Shown piece by piece: positions 11,690-22,744 of a DNA stretch of 64,000 nt; the first letter of the stretch is position 1, and every line of letters begins with the position of its first letter. Under the pieces are notes generated by a model, which saw only the letters and a list, made by a program, of their open reading frames with translations, made no database searches and was not told the origin of the DNA. Position numbers and translations under genes: made by a program. Origin of the DNA: Branchiostoma floridae (Eukaryota > Chordata > Leptocardii > Amphioxiformes > Branchiostomatidae); contig NC_049995.1 in NCBI RefSeq assembly GCF_000003815.2, forward strand, positions 10,375,768-10,439,767, written 5' to 3'.

Positions 11690-11875
11690 CTGTGTATGTT
11701 AAAACAGTTATGAATTACATTTTTACAGGCCAGTTTTGTCACACCCCACCAACACACCAAGTATGAAACCATCTACTTCCAGTGGTTCTTGAGTTATGTT
11801 GACAGACACACACACACACAAATGCTAGTGAAAATATAACCTCCATAATACTTCATGGAGGTAATTACATAGGAT
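11690..11875. repeat. Dispersed repeat with CAGACACACAC tail
   Basis: Contains TTCTTGAGTTATGTTGACAG, ACACACACACA and ends in CCTCCATAATACTTCATGGA. Related segments are at 1,015-1,185 and 20,980-21,100 (TTCTTGAGTTAT, CAGACAGACAGACACA). It is a dispersed family of unknown class. Confidence 0.45.
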
Positions 11876-13338
11876 GGCCCAGATTGGATCATCCTTACAC
11901 CATAAAAAAACAATCTAGAGATAAAGCAAATAATGACAAGAATTCTTTCTTTATCAAAACAGTTTTATTCCTTTATCAAATCACACTGCAGGCTTATACA
12001 CATGTAAAATAGAAAATTTGACACAGTATAGAATTTCTTTCATTCTGTAACAGATGTGACCCTTGACTGGAGAAGTATGTTTATTTCATTAGCATATATG
12101 CTAATTAGTGGCCTCCACCAAAGCAACATAATTTTCATAAAAAGAGCAAAATTTACAAATTAAGTCACAGACGTCGTCATACATTTGGTTTAATCATTAC
12201 TGTTCATCAAACTATATATCTGGAATAGATGATTAGATCCTAACTTCTATATTAGCTAGCAGTGCATACTATCAAACTGTACACTTCTATATCTAGATGT
12301 TCAAAATGTACAATTTCAAGTATACTTTTTGTGACTCAAGTATACTTTACACTTTTGCTATACAATTTAAAAGCTACAGAGATCAACTGACACAAACCTT
12401 AGTCCAAGAGCTTGACTACATGATTAGATTGAGACACCTACTATCAACTTTTGCGGCAATATGCTCGATTCCTGTTACAGCAGCCATTTTGGATTTTCTG
12501 GGGTCATTGCATCAAAATGAGGCTAGCCTGGCCATGATTGAAAGCATGTACAAAACTCTAGTGTAGGTCTTCAGTGGTAGCTTTGCTCCTATATCTTAAA
12601 CTGCAAGATATGTGCCTGTTTATGTAGACAAGGCTGCTCTATCTCAAAGACCATGATCAGTGCTCACGTAAGAAATTAATCTTTGTAGTTCTCTCAGATA
12701 ATATTTCCCATAAAGATTATGTCTATGGTGGCCACCTATCCATTCAGACCAGGGAGGCCTCTTGAGAGGTCTTTTTGGGCAGTTTAAACTATACGGGTAC
12801 TCTGCGCAATAGACTGATCCCACAATCCCACCTCCCTCAAACAAAATGTAGAAATGCCTATCAAAGCCAGATATTTGCAGCTACTCTCTTATTGGTCAAA
12901 TCTCTAATTGCCATAATCTCATTGGTTGAACTTTTAATTATGATCTATTTTACACTTACCATGTTAATCTGTAACACCTTATCATTGTGCGTACTTCACA
13001 TAAATTACTCATATACTGGAATCAACACTACTCTCCAGTACATGCCTCTCCACTTAGCATCACAAAGGACAATAACTTTTCCTATGGTATTGTTTACCAT
13101 ATAGGGAACTATGCAAAAATGATTTATATTTGAGTGACATTTGCATACAATTCTTAGGAGTTAGTGAATTGACATGTCCATCCAGTTTTTCTAGTTCGCT
13201 GTACTTGTATTGAATTACTGACAGTAATCATACTAGTGATGTTGAAGAAGAGTGATGGATGTCACTTGAAGCGTCTGGAAGTAAATCTCCATTTTTCATC
13301 CAGTTGTAAAGATTGATTTATATTTGAATAACACTACT

Positions 13339-14091
13339 TTACTGTTGTGTCCCTTTTTCAGGAGTATCCAGAGCCTCCACTTTCCTTGCGAATGCTCGAA
13401 TGTCCTCGGCCAGCAAAGCAGGCTGTTCGAAGGCCGGGAAATGCCCGCCGGTGGGCATGGTGGTGTAGTGGACCAGGTTAGGGTAGCCCCAGTAGCAAAA
13501 GGACTCAGGCACGTGGCTAATGATCTCATGAGGAAATGCTACCACACCTGATGGTACTGTCACTGGTAGGCTGGAGAAAACATGGAAGAGAAAATGATTC
13601 AACGATTCCATTCCAAACCAATTTTATTTTATTCGTTTTTTTAATAGGGATGGGTACCGGTACAGAAAATTCAGGTCCAGGTCCGGTTCAGGTCCAGAGG
13701 ATCAGGTCCAGGTCCGGACCTGATTCAGTATGACTCATACCAATGGTCCATTTTACTACAAAGAAATCTGTTTGGTGGAGTATCAGACTTACACTGGCGT
13801 TTTAAAATCCTTCAACACTGACTGCACCTGCAGCTGTAAAACTTGGTAGAAATTACACTATAAACTCTACTCTACTTCACTCTTGCTATTTTTTTCCACC
13901 TGCAAGCGACAAAACGTGTGAATGCCTGATAAAATAATCTGTTAATTTTCTAATCGGTCCAACATTCTGTCTGCTGTACCGATACCCAGCCCTATTCTTC
14001 GTCCTTACTTCATGTTTCTTTTTTTTTGTTACCAATCGACATATGTGGAATTGCAGAAACACACACGCACCATACGGACACACACACAAAG

Positions 14092-14127
<36 letters not shown>

Positions 14128-17100
14128 AGAAAAGCCAAAAACAACTCACTCTCTTATTAAGGTTGACAGTACACGACTGTAATAATCACGTTAACAGCTG
14201 GTATAGAAAGTGCATCATAAGACCATCACCCTATCCAAAGGGGTTTATAGGAAGCAATTATCCTATAACTTCCTTGTCCACTCAAAATGATTTGTACATT
14301 GTACGCACCCGATGGCCACGAGTGCTTTCCCAGCAAACGCCTCCTTGTAGAACCTCATGGATGAAGGGATGGTGCCTGTTACCCAGTACATCATCACACT
14401 GGTCAGCAGCTCATCCTGGGGAGGAGAACAGAATATCGGTCAAGGTATCCTGGGGAGGAGTACAGAAGATGAAGATTACACTGGGATCCCGGGAAGGAGA
14501 GCAGGATATTGATCAGGGTATCTTGGGGAGGAGAACAAACAGATAAAGTTTTGATATACCAGGAAGGGGAACTGGAAATTGATCAGAATACCATGGGAAG
14601 GAAAATTTACAGATGAAGTTTACACTGGGAAGGCCTCAGAACTGAATATTGATCAGAATACCTCTGAAGGAGAACACAAAGATAAAGGTTACACTGGGAA
14701 AGAGAGCAGTTGCTGAAAGAATCCTGGGAATAGACTTTTAAGGTCAGTGCAAAGATGACAACTTGGATGGAGAAAGGAATACTAATTAGGCAATATCTGG
14801 AGAAGATTCTTCAAGTAGCTTTTTTCATTTTCCTTAAAGCTTGACTTGTATCTCTTTGTACAGTACTTATTAATCAATAGAAACTCCTTCAATGGGCCTT
14901 AGTACACTGACACTAGACCTAGACCCTACTCTTTCATTCCATGAGTGTGACAAAACAAGAAAGCTGGCCGGTGCGTATTTTGGAAAAAGCCTGGATGTTA
15001 AACAAAATCACACGAAAAAAGAGTTTTTAAACATCGAATTACTAAATTGTTTTTTCTTCTATTAAAAAAAACACTTACATGAGATTTGTCTAACAAAAAA
15101 AAAAAAATTTTAGCAAGTGGGGTTCAAACCCACGATCTACGGCTGGAGAAGCAAATTGCTCCAATAGGTACCGTGCTGTAGACCGCTCGGCCACGCTGGC
15201 TTGATACGCAATAGGGCGTATAGAAGGGCTATTAGAAGGGTTTGGTTAAATTGACCGATCCATGCATCCATGCATGCATCCATGCAAACCAAAGGGTTGA
15301 AAGAACCGCTTCTCCCGTCTCATAGCCGGTGCTATGCACCGGCAAAAATCACTTTTTAACCCCATACCTTGGTGTAATATTTCTCCAGCCCTCCATCAGC
15401 CAAGTCCCTGTTTGCTGGGTTTGTCCAAGTGGAGAATTTCTCTAGAATGTAGGCGGCCAAACCCACAGGGGAGTCATTCAGGGCAAAACCTAAAACAAAA
15501 GTACAAATTGCATTACAATTATGTCAATGACATTAAACTGTTTTTAGCAAAGGCAATGACAGCCAAGTTTGACAAGTAAGGAAGACTTTACATGATTGAG
15601 TACAAGCATGCCAAGAATAATTTTCCAATGAGGTGTTGTGACTGTTATGTTTTACATGCAGTCATAGCCCGCCTCACTAATTCAAATGAATTATTTGTTG
15701 AAGCGTTATTGGTCATTTGGATCCTGTGTTGCTTGTAACTTGTTCTTCAGTAGTATTTGAAAGTTGGATATTCCATACCTACAGTGTCCGGCTTTGATGC
15801 CTGTAGGTGGAAATAACCAGACTCCTGTAGTGTGTCCAGAAGCTTTTTACTTACAGGATACAGCTAAAAAGGAAAAAAAAATAGACACAAATTCATTAAG
15901 TATTTGACGGACAAATTAAAGTTACAAGACATGCCCAACGGTGGCCACATGACAAAATTCTGTTCTCTATTGGCCGAATCACTAATTGCGATTGACAGCT
16001 GGAATGGTCCATTCTTGTTAACACTATATATCGACCTTTTTTGTACCAGTATTAAGAATAATCTTGTACATGTACTGTTCTACGTTATACCATCTTTAAT
16101 ACAATATAATGATTCTAAAACACACCCTTTTGTAGTCCGCTTCTGTTAGTCCAGCCAATGAGGGAGCCACACTGCCCAGCATCATATAGAAGGCATACGC
16201 ACCGCCCATTTCTATGGTCGGCATGTTCGTATGGAGTCCCTTAATAACACTACAAAGCAAAAAGAACAGTGTTAGATGTTAAAAGTACCTATGACAAAAA
16301 GAGGAATTTGATTTCAATTGATTGGTACAAAAACACTTACATTATTTTAATGACAAATGTTTTTTTTTTAGAATAAACAATTTGAAATTTAATTGACCAG
16401 AAAAACAATTTGATTCCAGACTCTAGGTCAACAACTTAAAAATGCTTTACCAAATCAAGTTCATTTCTTATTGAGTACATAGCAGGGAGTGACAAATATT
16501 AGGCGGAAGGCATTAATAGGTCCCGAGGGATGAGTTAAGTTATACATAATTAGGGTATAATGATACATGATAATATATATTTATGTATAATTATACATAA
16601 AGATTTTTTTCCCATTATACACAATTATACATAACCCATTTTACTGTTGAACATATCCCTTATTACCATTGGTATTAATACTCATATACTAAAGTTCTTC
16701 CAACACAACCCTCATCACTGTTACGAACAGAGACGAGGGGGGATACAAACTGAGCCATGTTTAGGACGGCATTCTCACTGATGCAGCGCCACCTACATTG
16801 GCTATATATATTAGTAGCAGTGAAAAGGTCTCATTGATGTATTACTCCGAGTGGGTACCCTAAAAGAGATCCAAGCCAAAAAATGAACGGCTGCACGGAT
16901 GCATGTTTTTAGCGGTGAGAAATTCCCTTTTAGCCAGCGGAACTGATCTCAAAAGTTAGATTGGTGAAAGCTTGTTTGTACCTGAAGAAATTAGCAGGTA
17001 AAGTTTTGCAGCCGCGCGCTAGGTCGGAGGTACACAGTCGTGGGTTCTGAGTGGTGCGGTTGTACAATAGCAGCGAAAAAGTGCCTTTTGTGGGGATTGA

Positions 17101-18660
17101 CTAAGCGTAGTTTGTAATTGCTATAAAAAAAGTTCCTATGTATAGTTTACATTGGCAATTTTTTCCCACAATAAAGGGTAAATGTGCTCAACATAGAATG
17201 AAAAATCTGCTGAAATTTCATGTAGCTTCATTATAAACGCGCCCATTTTAACCACGAATTATAACATAGAAGTCTATGGGAAGAAGAAACTCATCAATGA
17301 GACCAAAAGTAGATCCAGTCATTCTACCCTGATGATGGTGCCTGATGGACACCGAAACGTTGGAAGTGAGTACTGTTTGGTTGTGTTATAAGAACTTTAC
17401 TATACGATTATGAATTCTGGTGAACTGTTTTGACCTGAATGTACCTTGGCTTCAAGACAGCCATGTTACGTGTGATCATCGCACCCCAGTCTCCTCCCTG
17501 TACATAAAACTTCTGAAAACCCAGCCTTTCCATCAGCTTATGGAACATCTGGGCTGCAGCGATCTGGTCAAAACCTGTACAGAAAAATGAACAAAAAAAA
17601 TTAATGGTCAATGGTTTGAGCTTCTTCAGAATGTGTAGGTGAAGGTTAGACATCCTGGTAATAAGATAGGACAAAAAACAGTTAGTGAGTGACTCAAGCA
17701 ACTGGATATGATTTTGGAAATGGTCAGACGCTTTTTAATTAGATGAAAACAATCATTTTCTAATAACTACAGATTATCAGGTGATATCAAGATTTGCGAA
17801 CGTTTGTAGCTTTCATCACTATGTACATGAATTTTCTGAAATAATGAGTCATAGAAAAAAATAATATTAGGAGCAATACAACCTGATGACATCATCCATA
17901 TGGCCCAAAAATCATAATTAGAATTCTTTCATGCCCATAATATATCGACATTCGTTACATTCTTTCTTAATCAATTAATGAGAAAACAATGGAAGGTCGA
18001 AATGCCAATTTAGCCAGGTAGGAAACCTTAAATAAGACTTTTTCATTACTCACCCTTTTTATGAGGAATCTCGGAGAAGCCATAACCAGGGATGGAGGGG
18101 GCAATGACCTCAAACACATCATCCTCACTCCCCCCGTGACTAGTGGGATCTACCAACATCGGGATCATCTTATAAAACTCAAACACCGAACCGGGCCAAC
18201 CGTGAACGATCAACAGGGGTTTAGCTGTCTGACCTGGCTTCAGTTTGGGTTTAGCGTGAATGAAGTGTAGATCTATTCCCTCAATGTTTGTCTTATAATG
18301 GGACAACGTGTTTAAGTATGCTTCTTGTTTTCTCCAGTCATACTGAGTTTTCCAATAGGTTACGAGGTCGATCATGTATTCGCGGCGGAAGCCATATTGA
18401 AACTGAACGTCTTCGAGAGCATCGAAGAATCGAGTGTTTGAGAGACGATTTTTGAGATCTGCTAGCGCAGAATCTGACACATTTACAATGATGCCGTACA
18501 CGTTTTCGTCCTGTTTTGTATCGGGTGATGGTTTTGCCCCCCTCCCCCAGTAGTTGTCTTGGAACTCGAGGGGCTCTGGTGGGGTTTTCAAGACTCCAGA
18601 GAATAAAACAGCTATCGCCACGGCAACTATGACGAAAAAGGTAGTGAGCTTCCAACCCAT
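13339..18660 (-). CDS. EPHX1: Microsomal epoxide hydrolase-like protein, copy 2 (7 coding exons, 468 aa)
   Basis: Same exon structure and phases as copy 1. Exons in transcript order: 18660-18054, 17574-17445, 16249-16126, 15863-15779, 15489-15368, 14415-14309, 13570-13339. It has a membrane anchor at about 5-24, HGWPG oxyanion motif, nucleophile Asp231 in GGDWG, catalytic Glu407 in AFPHE, His435 in GGHFPAFE, and Tyr residues in SGYFHLQ and MRFYKE. One residue is inserted between Glu and His relative to copy 1. The C-terminal tail (ALDTPEKGTQQ) is slightly longer. Exon 1 is preceded by an acceptor (CTCTATAG at 18,677 and up), so a non-coding leader exon lies upstream, possibly one of the blocks near 19,465 or 21,230. 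Exon 5 encodes the same 40 residues as in copy 1 while exon 3 is strongly diverged, suggesting patchy gene conversion. Both copies look intact. Confidence 0.93.
13646..13993. mobile_element. Inverted-repeat element of the GGTACCGGTAC family, copy 3 (best bounded)
   Basis: Opens with TAGGGATGGGTACCGGTAC and closes with GTACCGATACCCAGCCCTA, opposed termini over about 19 bp. Internal words CAGGTCCAGGTCCGG and TCCGGACCTGA are repeated. Lies in intron 6 of EPHX copy 2, about 75 bp from exon 7. Non-coding; a non-autonomous DNA transposon. Confidence 0.65.
14092..14124. repeat. (CA)n microsatellite
   Basis: About 15 CA units in intron 6 of EPHX copy 2. Confidence 0.9.
14416..14705. repeat. Intronic minisatellite next to EPHX copy-2 exon 6
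   Basis: Degenerate units carry GGAGAACAGAATATCGGTCA, AGATTACACTGGGA and TATCTTGGGGAGGAGAACA. It abuts the exon 6 acceptor exactly as the array at 3,616-3,875 does in copy 1, but is more decayed, with irregular unit lengths. Confidence 0.65.
15107..15205 (-). repeat. tRNA-like sequence (Leu/Ser class), probably tRNA-derived
   Basis: On the minus strand a box A TGGCCGAGCGGTCTA and a box B region GTGGGTTTGAACCCCAC are correctly ordered and spaced for a class II tRNA, with GGAG/CTCC pairing between them. The T stem pairs perfectly. The acceptor halves (GCCAGCG and TTGCTAA) do not pair and an ordinary anticodon stem is not evident, so a tRNA pseudogene or SINE head is more likely than a working tRNA. 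It lies in EPHX copy-2 intron 5. Confidence 0.5.
17740..18040. mobile_element. Partial copy of the TTAA-flanked MITE family
   Basis: The right part (ATTAATGAGAAAACAATGGA, GGTCGAAATGCCAATTTAGC, then AAACCTTAA) matches the termini of the element at 28,806-29,198, and the inner part shares AGCTTTCATCA and CCTGATGACATCAT. The left terminus is missing or strongly decayed. Located in EPHX copy-2 intron 1. Confidence 0.6.
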
Positions 18661-19429
18661 GGTTCCAGAGAAGTACCTATAGAGGAGAAGAAATTGACGC
18701 AGAGTTAAAGAAAATTAATGCATGTCAAATATTAGTCTGTACATTCTTTTACATCTGGTTGTGGCTGAATGGCGTTAATTCTTTTTATCATTGGAAATAT
18801 ATGCTGCATAGGACTATTACAGTGCTGTATTACGAATTCACGAATAAATGAATAATTTGCCTTTTGTCAAACTACTTGCACACAAAACTCCTATTATACC
18901 ATTAGGCTCACCCCTGAGGCATTGCCAAAAATTATCAGTTAATATTTACTGCAAAAGCTTAGCCTGGAGTCCAGCAATTGGGCAGCGAGTGCAAGGAGCC
19001 TGGGTAGAAATTCAATGGTACCCAGGCTTAAGGTTTAACCGCCATAAATACATAGTATGTATTCATGGCTTTCACAGGCCTGTTAATAATTCACAACCCC
19101 ACATGGTACACATGTAGCTTTACTTTGGGCACCCAACTTAAGAGGGCTATGACACTCTTTATATAAAAAGAATCAAAAGATGCTAATAAATTAACATGTA
19201 TTAAATTAGATTTCCTGTCAGGTGATTGGTATGCAAAGAATTAGAAATGCCCTCAAAACTTATTACCCCGAAATGGGTGCATACAGGGAAATCTTAAAAT
19301 GACCCTTGGATTTTGAACCTGAAATTAAATCAACCCCCTTCTTTAAAATGCCTTCTTTCTTTGATTTTACTATTTTTAGCATTTGGGCATCCATGGATCT
19401 TATTATATTGCACGATTCTAAAGTTCACA

Positions 19430-20110
19430 CACTGGTTTGACATTCAGGTTTGGTTATAGCTTACCTTAGAAAAAAGAATGGCCAGCAAGATATTAATCCC
19501 TAGACTCGAGTAAGATGGAGGTGAGCAAATATAGTTCGTTAGTTCTACTTTGACCAGGGAACAAATAAACCAAGCAACGTGCCCCACAGGTCATTGACTT
19601 TTGACCTTTGCTGCATCAACATGCAAAGAAAAAGTAGGGAATAAAACGTCACAAATTTCACAGCATTCAATATATTTTATATAGTTTAGACAAAGATTAA
19701 AACACATAAGAGTATATTTTTCTTGACTTTAAGTTAGGGTTTAGTTGAGTGATAAACATTGATGATACTCCAGAAATGTGTTTTGTTGTGCTTGTTTGTT
19801 GTTACTGTTACAGTAGTTTTGGGTGTTTTGGATAAGCCCTCTCACAGAGATCAGAACACATTTGTGGCGGAGCGAGGCTATTGACACACCCAGTGCTAGA
19901 AACCACTAAAATGAGGAAATCTTATGATTATATTTGACAATCAACACTCTGAAAAATACAAATGGCATCCTGTGTCCATTATCAACCCAAAATACGATCT
20001 TTTTCACGTGTTTGCGGCACAATTTTAAACATCGGAATCTGCTATCATATAGGGTGCTAGTTTTACTGTCACCGCATGTGATCATGGCAGCCATGTTGGA
20101 TCGGTTAGGA
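19430..20110 (-). promoter_or_regulatory. Candidate leader exon / promoter block a
   Basis: On the minus strand a sequence ending AATATCTTGCTGGCCATTCT and TTTTTCTAAG runs into a donor GTAAGC (exon end at 19,465). The same layout recurs at 21,230, with similar flanking words on both sides (AAGTTCACACAC-GGTTT; AATAAA-C-A-GAA-CG-GCC; GTCATT-ACCTTT; TTTGCGG). Since EPHX copy 2 needs an upstream leader exon on this strand, these could be duplicated alternative first exons. This is inference; no ATG is conserved, so the exon would be untranslated. Confidence 0.35.
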
Positions 20111-20404
20111 ACACGTTTTCAGCTGTGTTTACCGACGAATTCCTGCCGTATTGGAGAATTTGCTGCCTCAAAACTTATATCACTAAGGAAGCGAAGTTAA
20201 AGTTGTTGTTTTACCTCCATTACTTTTAATGTGAAAGAAATATTCTTCCGAGTCGCTGCCGATAGCGCCGGAACCACACGGCCGAAAATTATGACATGTT
20301 TTGTGGTCACTGGTCAGTGTTATTTTTGGTTTATGATGTTAACAGAAACTTTAAAAGTTGTTTATATATAAAATATTCTTATATCAAATGGATGTTTAAA
20401 AAGG

Positions 20405-20520
20405 GACAAGAAAAACAAAAAAAATAAAATAAAAAATCTCCGGCGCGTACTCGAACCGGGTCGGAGCTGTTATCATGAATTCCCGGGTCAACGCTTTATC
20501 CACTGCGCTACGCCTAACGT
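20405..20520 (-). repeat. tRNA-like sequence with T-rich end (tRNA pseudogene or SINE head)
   Basis: Minus strand: box A TAGCGCAGTGG at 20,500-20,510 matches the Pol III consensus exactly, box B GGTTCGAGTAC lies at 20,447-20,457, and possible acceptor halves TTAGGCG and CGCCGGA pair at six of seven positions. A run of T residues follows, as for Pol III termination. The T stem is mismatched, so function as a tRNA is doubtful. Confidence 0.5.
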
Positions 20521-21179
20521 ACACGTTAAAGGCTGTATTAACAGGTATCCAAATGTAGGGGATAACTTGAATACGTCCGTTCATTCCAAGATTCAAAGAT
20601 TCCAATGTCTAATCTTCCGAACAATGTCTAATTAATTATTGCTTGTGTAAAATATTGCCGGAAAGGCATGTTACAAGCTCTGATTGGCTGACTGGCATCT
20701 CGGTGTGTCAATAGCCTGTTTGGCTATTGGCACACTGAGTGTGTCTAAGCCACAGCGTTTGTGGCGACATGAATTCTAGGGAATATGCTATCCCAAAACT
20801 AGTGCTCAGCTTAAGGGGGCCCAAACTTATGTCACTTCTTCCCGAGCAAGATCAAGCTATCTAACACCTAAAAATCATCATTCGTGATCATAGTCTGTTC
20901 AGAACACGAGATAGCATAGCCAGACGTTCTGCTGCAGTACCAAGGGAAGCCACTAGGGGACCCAAAATCTAATCATTTCCAGCTTTCATCACAAGTATGA
21001 TACCTTCCACCCCTGAGCCATTCTTGAGTTATCTTGTTCACAGACAGACAGACACATGACATACACATACTCACACACAATATTTTCATGGATAACACAA
21101 CATGGTATTGGTAACACAAATAAAGATTTTCATGAATATTTTTAACCCAAGGTATTCATGGCTATCATTCATATTCATT

Positions 21180-21650
21180 GATTCAAAGTTCACACACCGG
21201 TTTCACAATCAGTAAATGTTAATACTTACTTTCAAAACAAGAACGGCCGCCAAGATGTTTATTTGAAGACCGAGACATGCATATATAGGTCGTTCTTCTA
21301 CTCTACAGACTACAAAATAAATCGAGAAACGCGCCAAGAAATAGGTCAACACTGGTCATTAACCTTTAACCCCGACAGCATCAAAACAACAAGAAAGGTG
21401 AAAGCATAAAATCATACAATTCTACCGTAATGATTTAAACCACACATATTTATATTTCTATTTATGATATCAATATTTAGCATTGTATGACTCATATAAT
21501 ATTATGTCATGATATCATGGAAAAGACCGACGAATTCTCCGAAATCATGTGTCTTTCTTTTCACTTGTTTGCGGTAGCGGAGAGTTTCAATATGGCCGAT
21601 ACGGTCTAGAAAAATTTTGTCCATAGAAAAAGAAGGTATTTTATGATTGA
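21180..21650 (-). promoter_or_regulatory. Candidate leader exon / promoter block b
   Basis: Second copy of the block at 19,430-20,110. The minus strand reads AACATCTTGGCGGCCGTTCT then TGTTTTGAAA followed by donor GTAAGT, exon end at 21,230. Similarity to block a is patchy but collinear. Interpretation as an alternative first exon of EPHX copy 2 is a hypothesis. Confidence 0.35.
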
Positions 21651-22349
21651 TAAAGTGATCTTTCCGGTGGAAGACATGCCAACTGGTCTGTAATATGAGC
21701 AAACTGTTGTTATTTGACAACTTTTGAGGTAAGTGTCAAGTGTCAGGTGCTCTAAAATGATGCTTATAGCCCAAATGTTTAGTTTCTGTTTTGCGTTTTA
21801 GATTATTTTTATGGGGTAGGATGATTTGATATAATTTGTATCTCACTCATGAACGCAAATAGCACGCAATATAATGAGCTACATACAGTACCATGGATGC
21901 CAGGCTTTTCTCAAGCCATACACAGACAGGTCCTCGGCAATTCCATAGCCATAGGGCCAAATTATTTTGCCCCAAAATTATGAAATGTGAGAGGAGGCGC
22001 AATTGAGGGAGGGGGGTTTGTAGGTTGGTTAGAGTACCATGTAAAATTTCCATGGGCATGCGATATCCCTGGAGCTGAGGAGCTGGCCTGTGGAGGTTCT
22101 TGAAGCAGTCACAAACCACCGTAAAGGCGACTATATAGTCACATTAAGTTAACTGTTCAGTAATGGAAATCCTGGTGCCTAGCCTTTACATAAATTATAT
22201 AGAACTTCATGTGCAAACTCAAAGCCTCCATTGAAGTTGATCAACACTCCATTTTCTACCTACCACAAAATTAAATCCCTGAAGACTCAAAATGCATTCA
22301 CATTTTAACAGCGGGGTTCAAATGCCGCCAAACTGTCCATGCCAAATGG

Positions 22350-22455
22350 TCTGACCTTTTGGCGTAGTGGTTAGCGGTATTGCCATTGGGTTTGTGATCT
22401 GGCGGCCTGGGGTTGGCGTGGGTTTGAATCCCTGGATCCAGGAGACTTATATTCA
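22350..22455 (+). repeat. tRNA-like sequence, plus strand
   Basis: Box A TGGCGTAGTGG at 22,360-22,370 and box B GGTTTGAATCC at 22,431-22,441, at near tRNA spacing. Stems are incomplete. A tRNA-derived SINE or pseudogene about 300 bp upstream of the ABHD13-like start. Confidence 0.45.
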
Positions 22456-22744
22456 CCCCTTGTGTTTCAACATACAGTATTTGAGGACACTATATGATAG
22501 GACATACTAGGTAATTGCAGGACATATAAGGTACATGAATTTGCAGGACATATTAGGTAAAGTTTCTCTTCTCCTGTGGCTGCAAACTTTTTCTGCAACA
22601 ATATCAAATCAAGGGCCAGCAAGAAAATTTAGGCAGTCTGATTATTGTTCGTGCAATGCCATAGAATCTCTTTTGATAACGTTGATTCTTTTTCAGATCT
22701 GTCCGAGATATTGTTCCAACAACAGTTGACCCACAGTTGTGTGA

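Larger units (their letters stand above)
8917..13338. other. Region between the two EPHX genes
   Basis: The leader exon and promoter of EPHX copy 1 must lie somewhere here, but I cannot place them. Identified pieces are a palindromic element at 9,012-9,212, a possible LINE 3' end at 10,575-10,830 and a dispersed repeat at 11,690-11,875. In 9,213-10,560 and 11,880-13,338 I see no recognisable gene or element; open frames there are short, without splice-linked homology. Confidence 0.4.
18661..22696. other. Region between EPHX copy 2 and ABHD13-like gene
   Basis: The two 5' ends face away from each other, so promoters for both genes should lie here. Two diverged copies of a block (about 19,430-20,110 and 21,180-21,650) and two tRNA-like sequences are found. 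18,680-19,400 contains nothing I can identify. Confidence 0.4.

Noticed and set aside
12297-13104. Plus-strand open frames of 89 and 109 codons
   Set aside because: No recognisable domain, no splice partners and AT-rich composition; likely chance.
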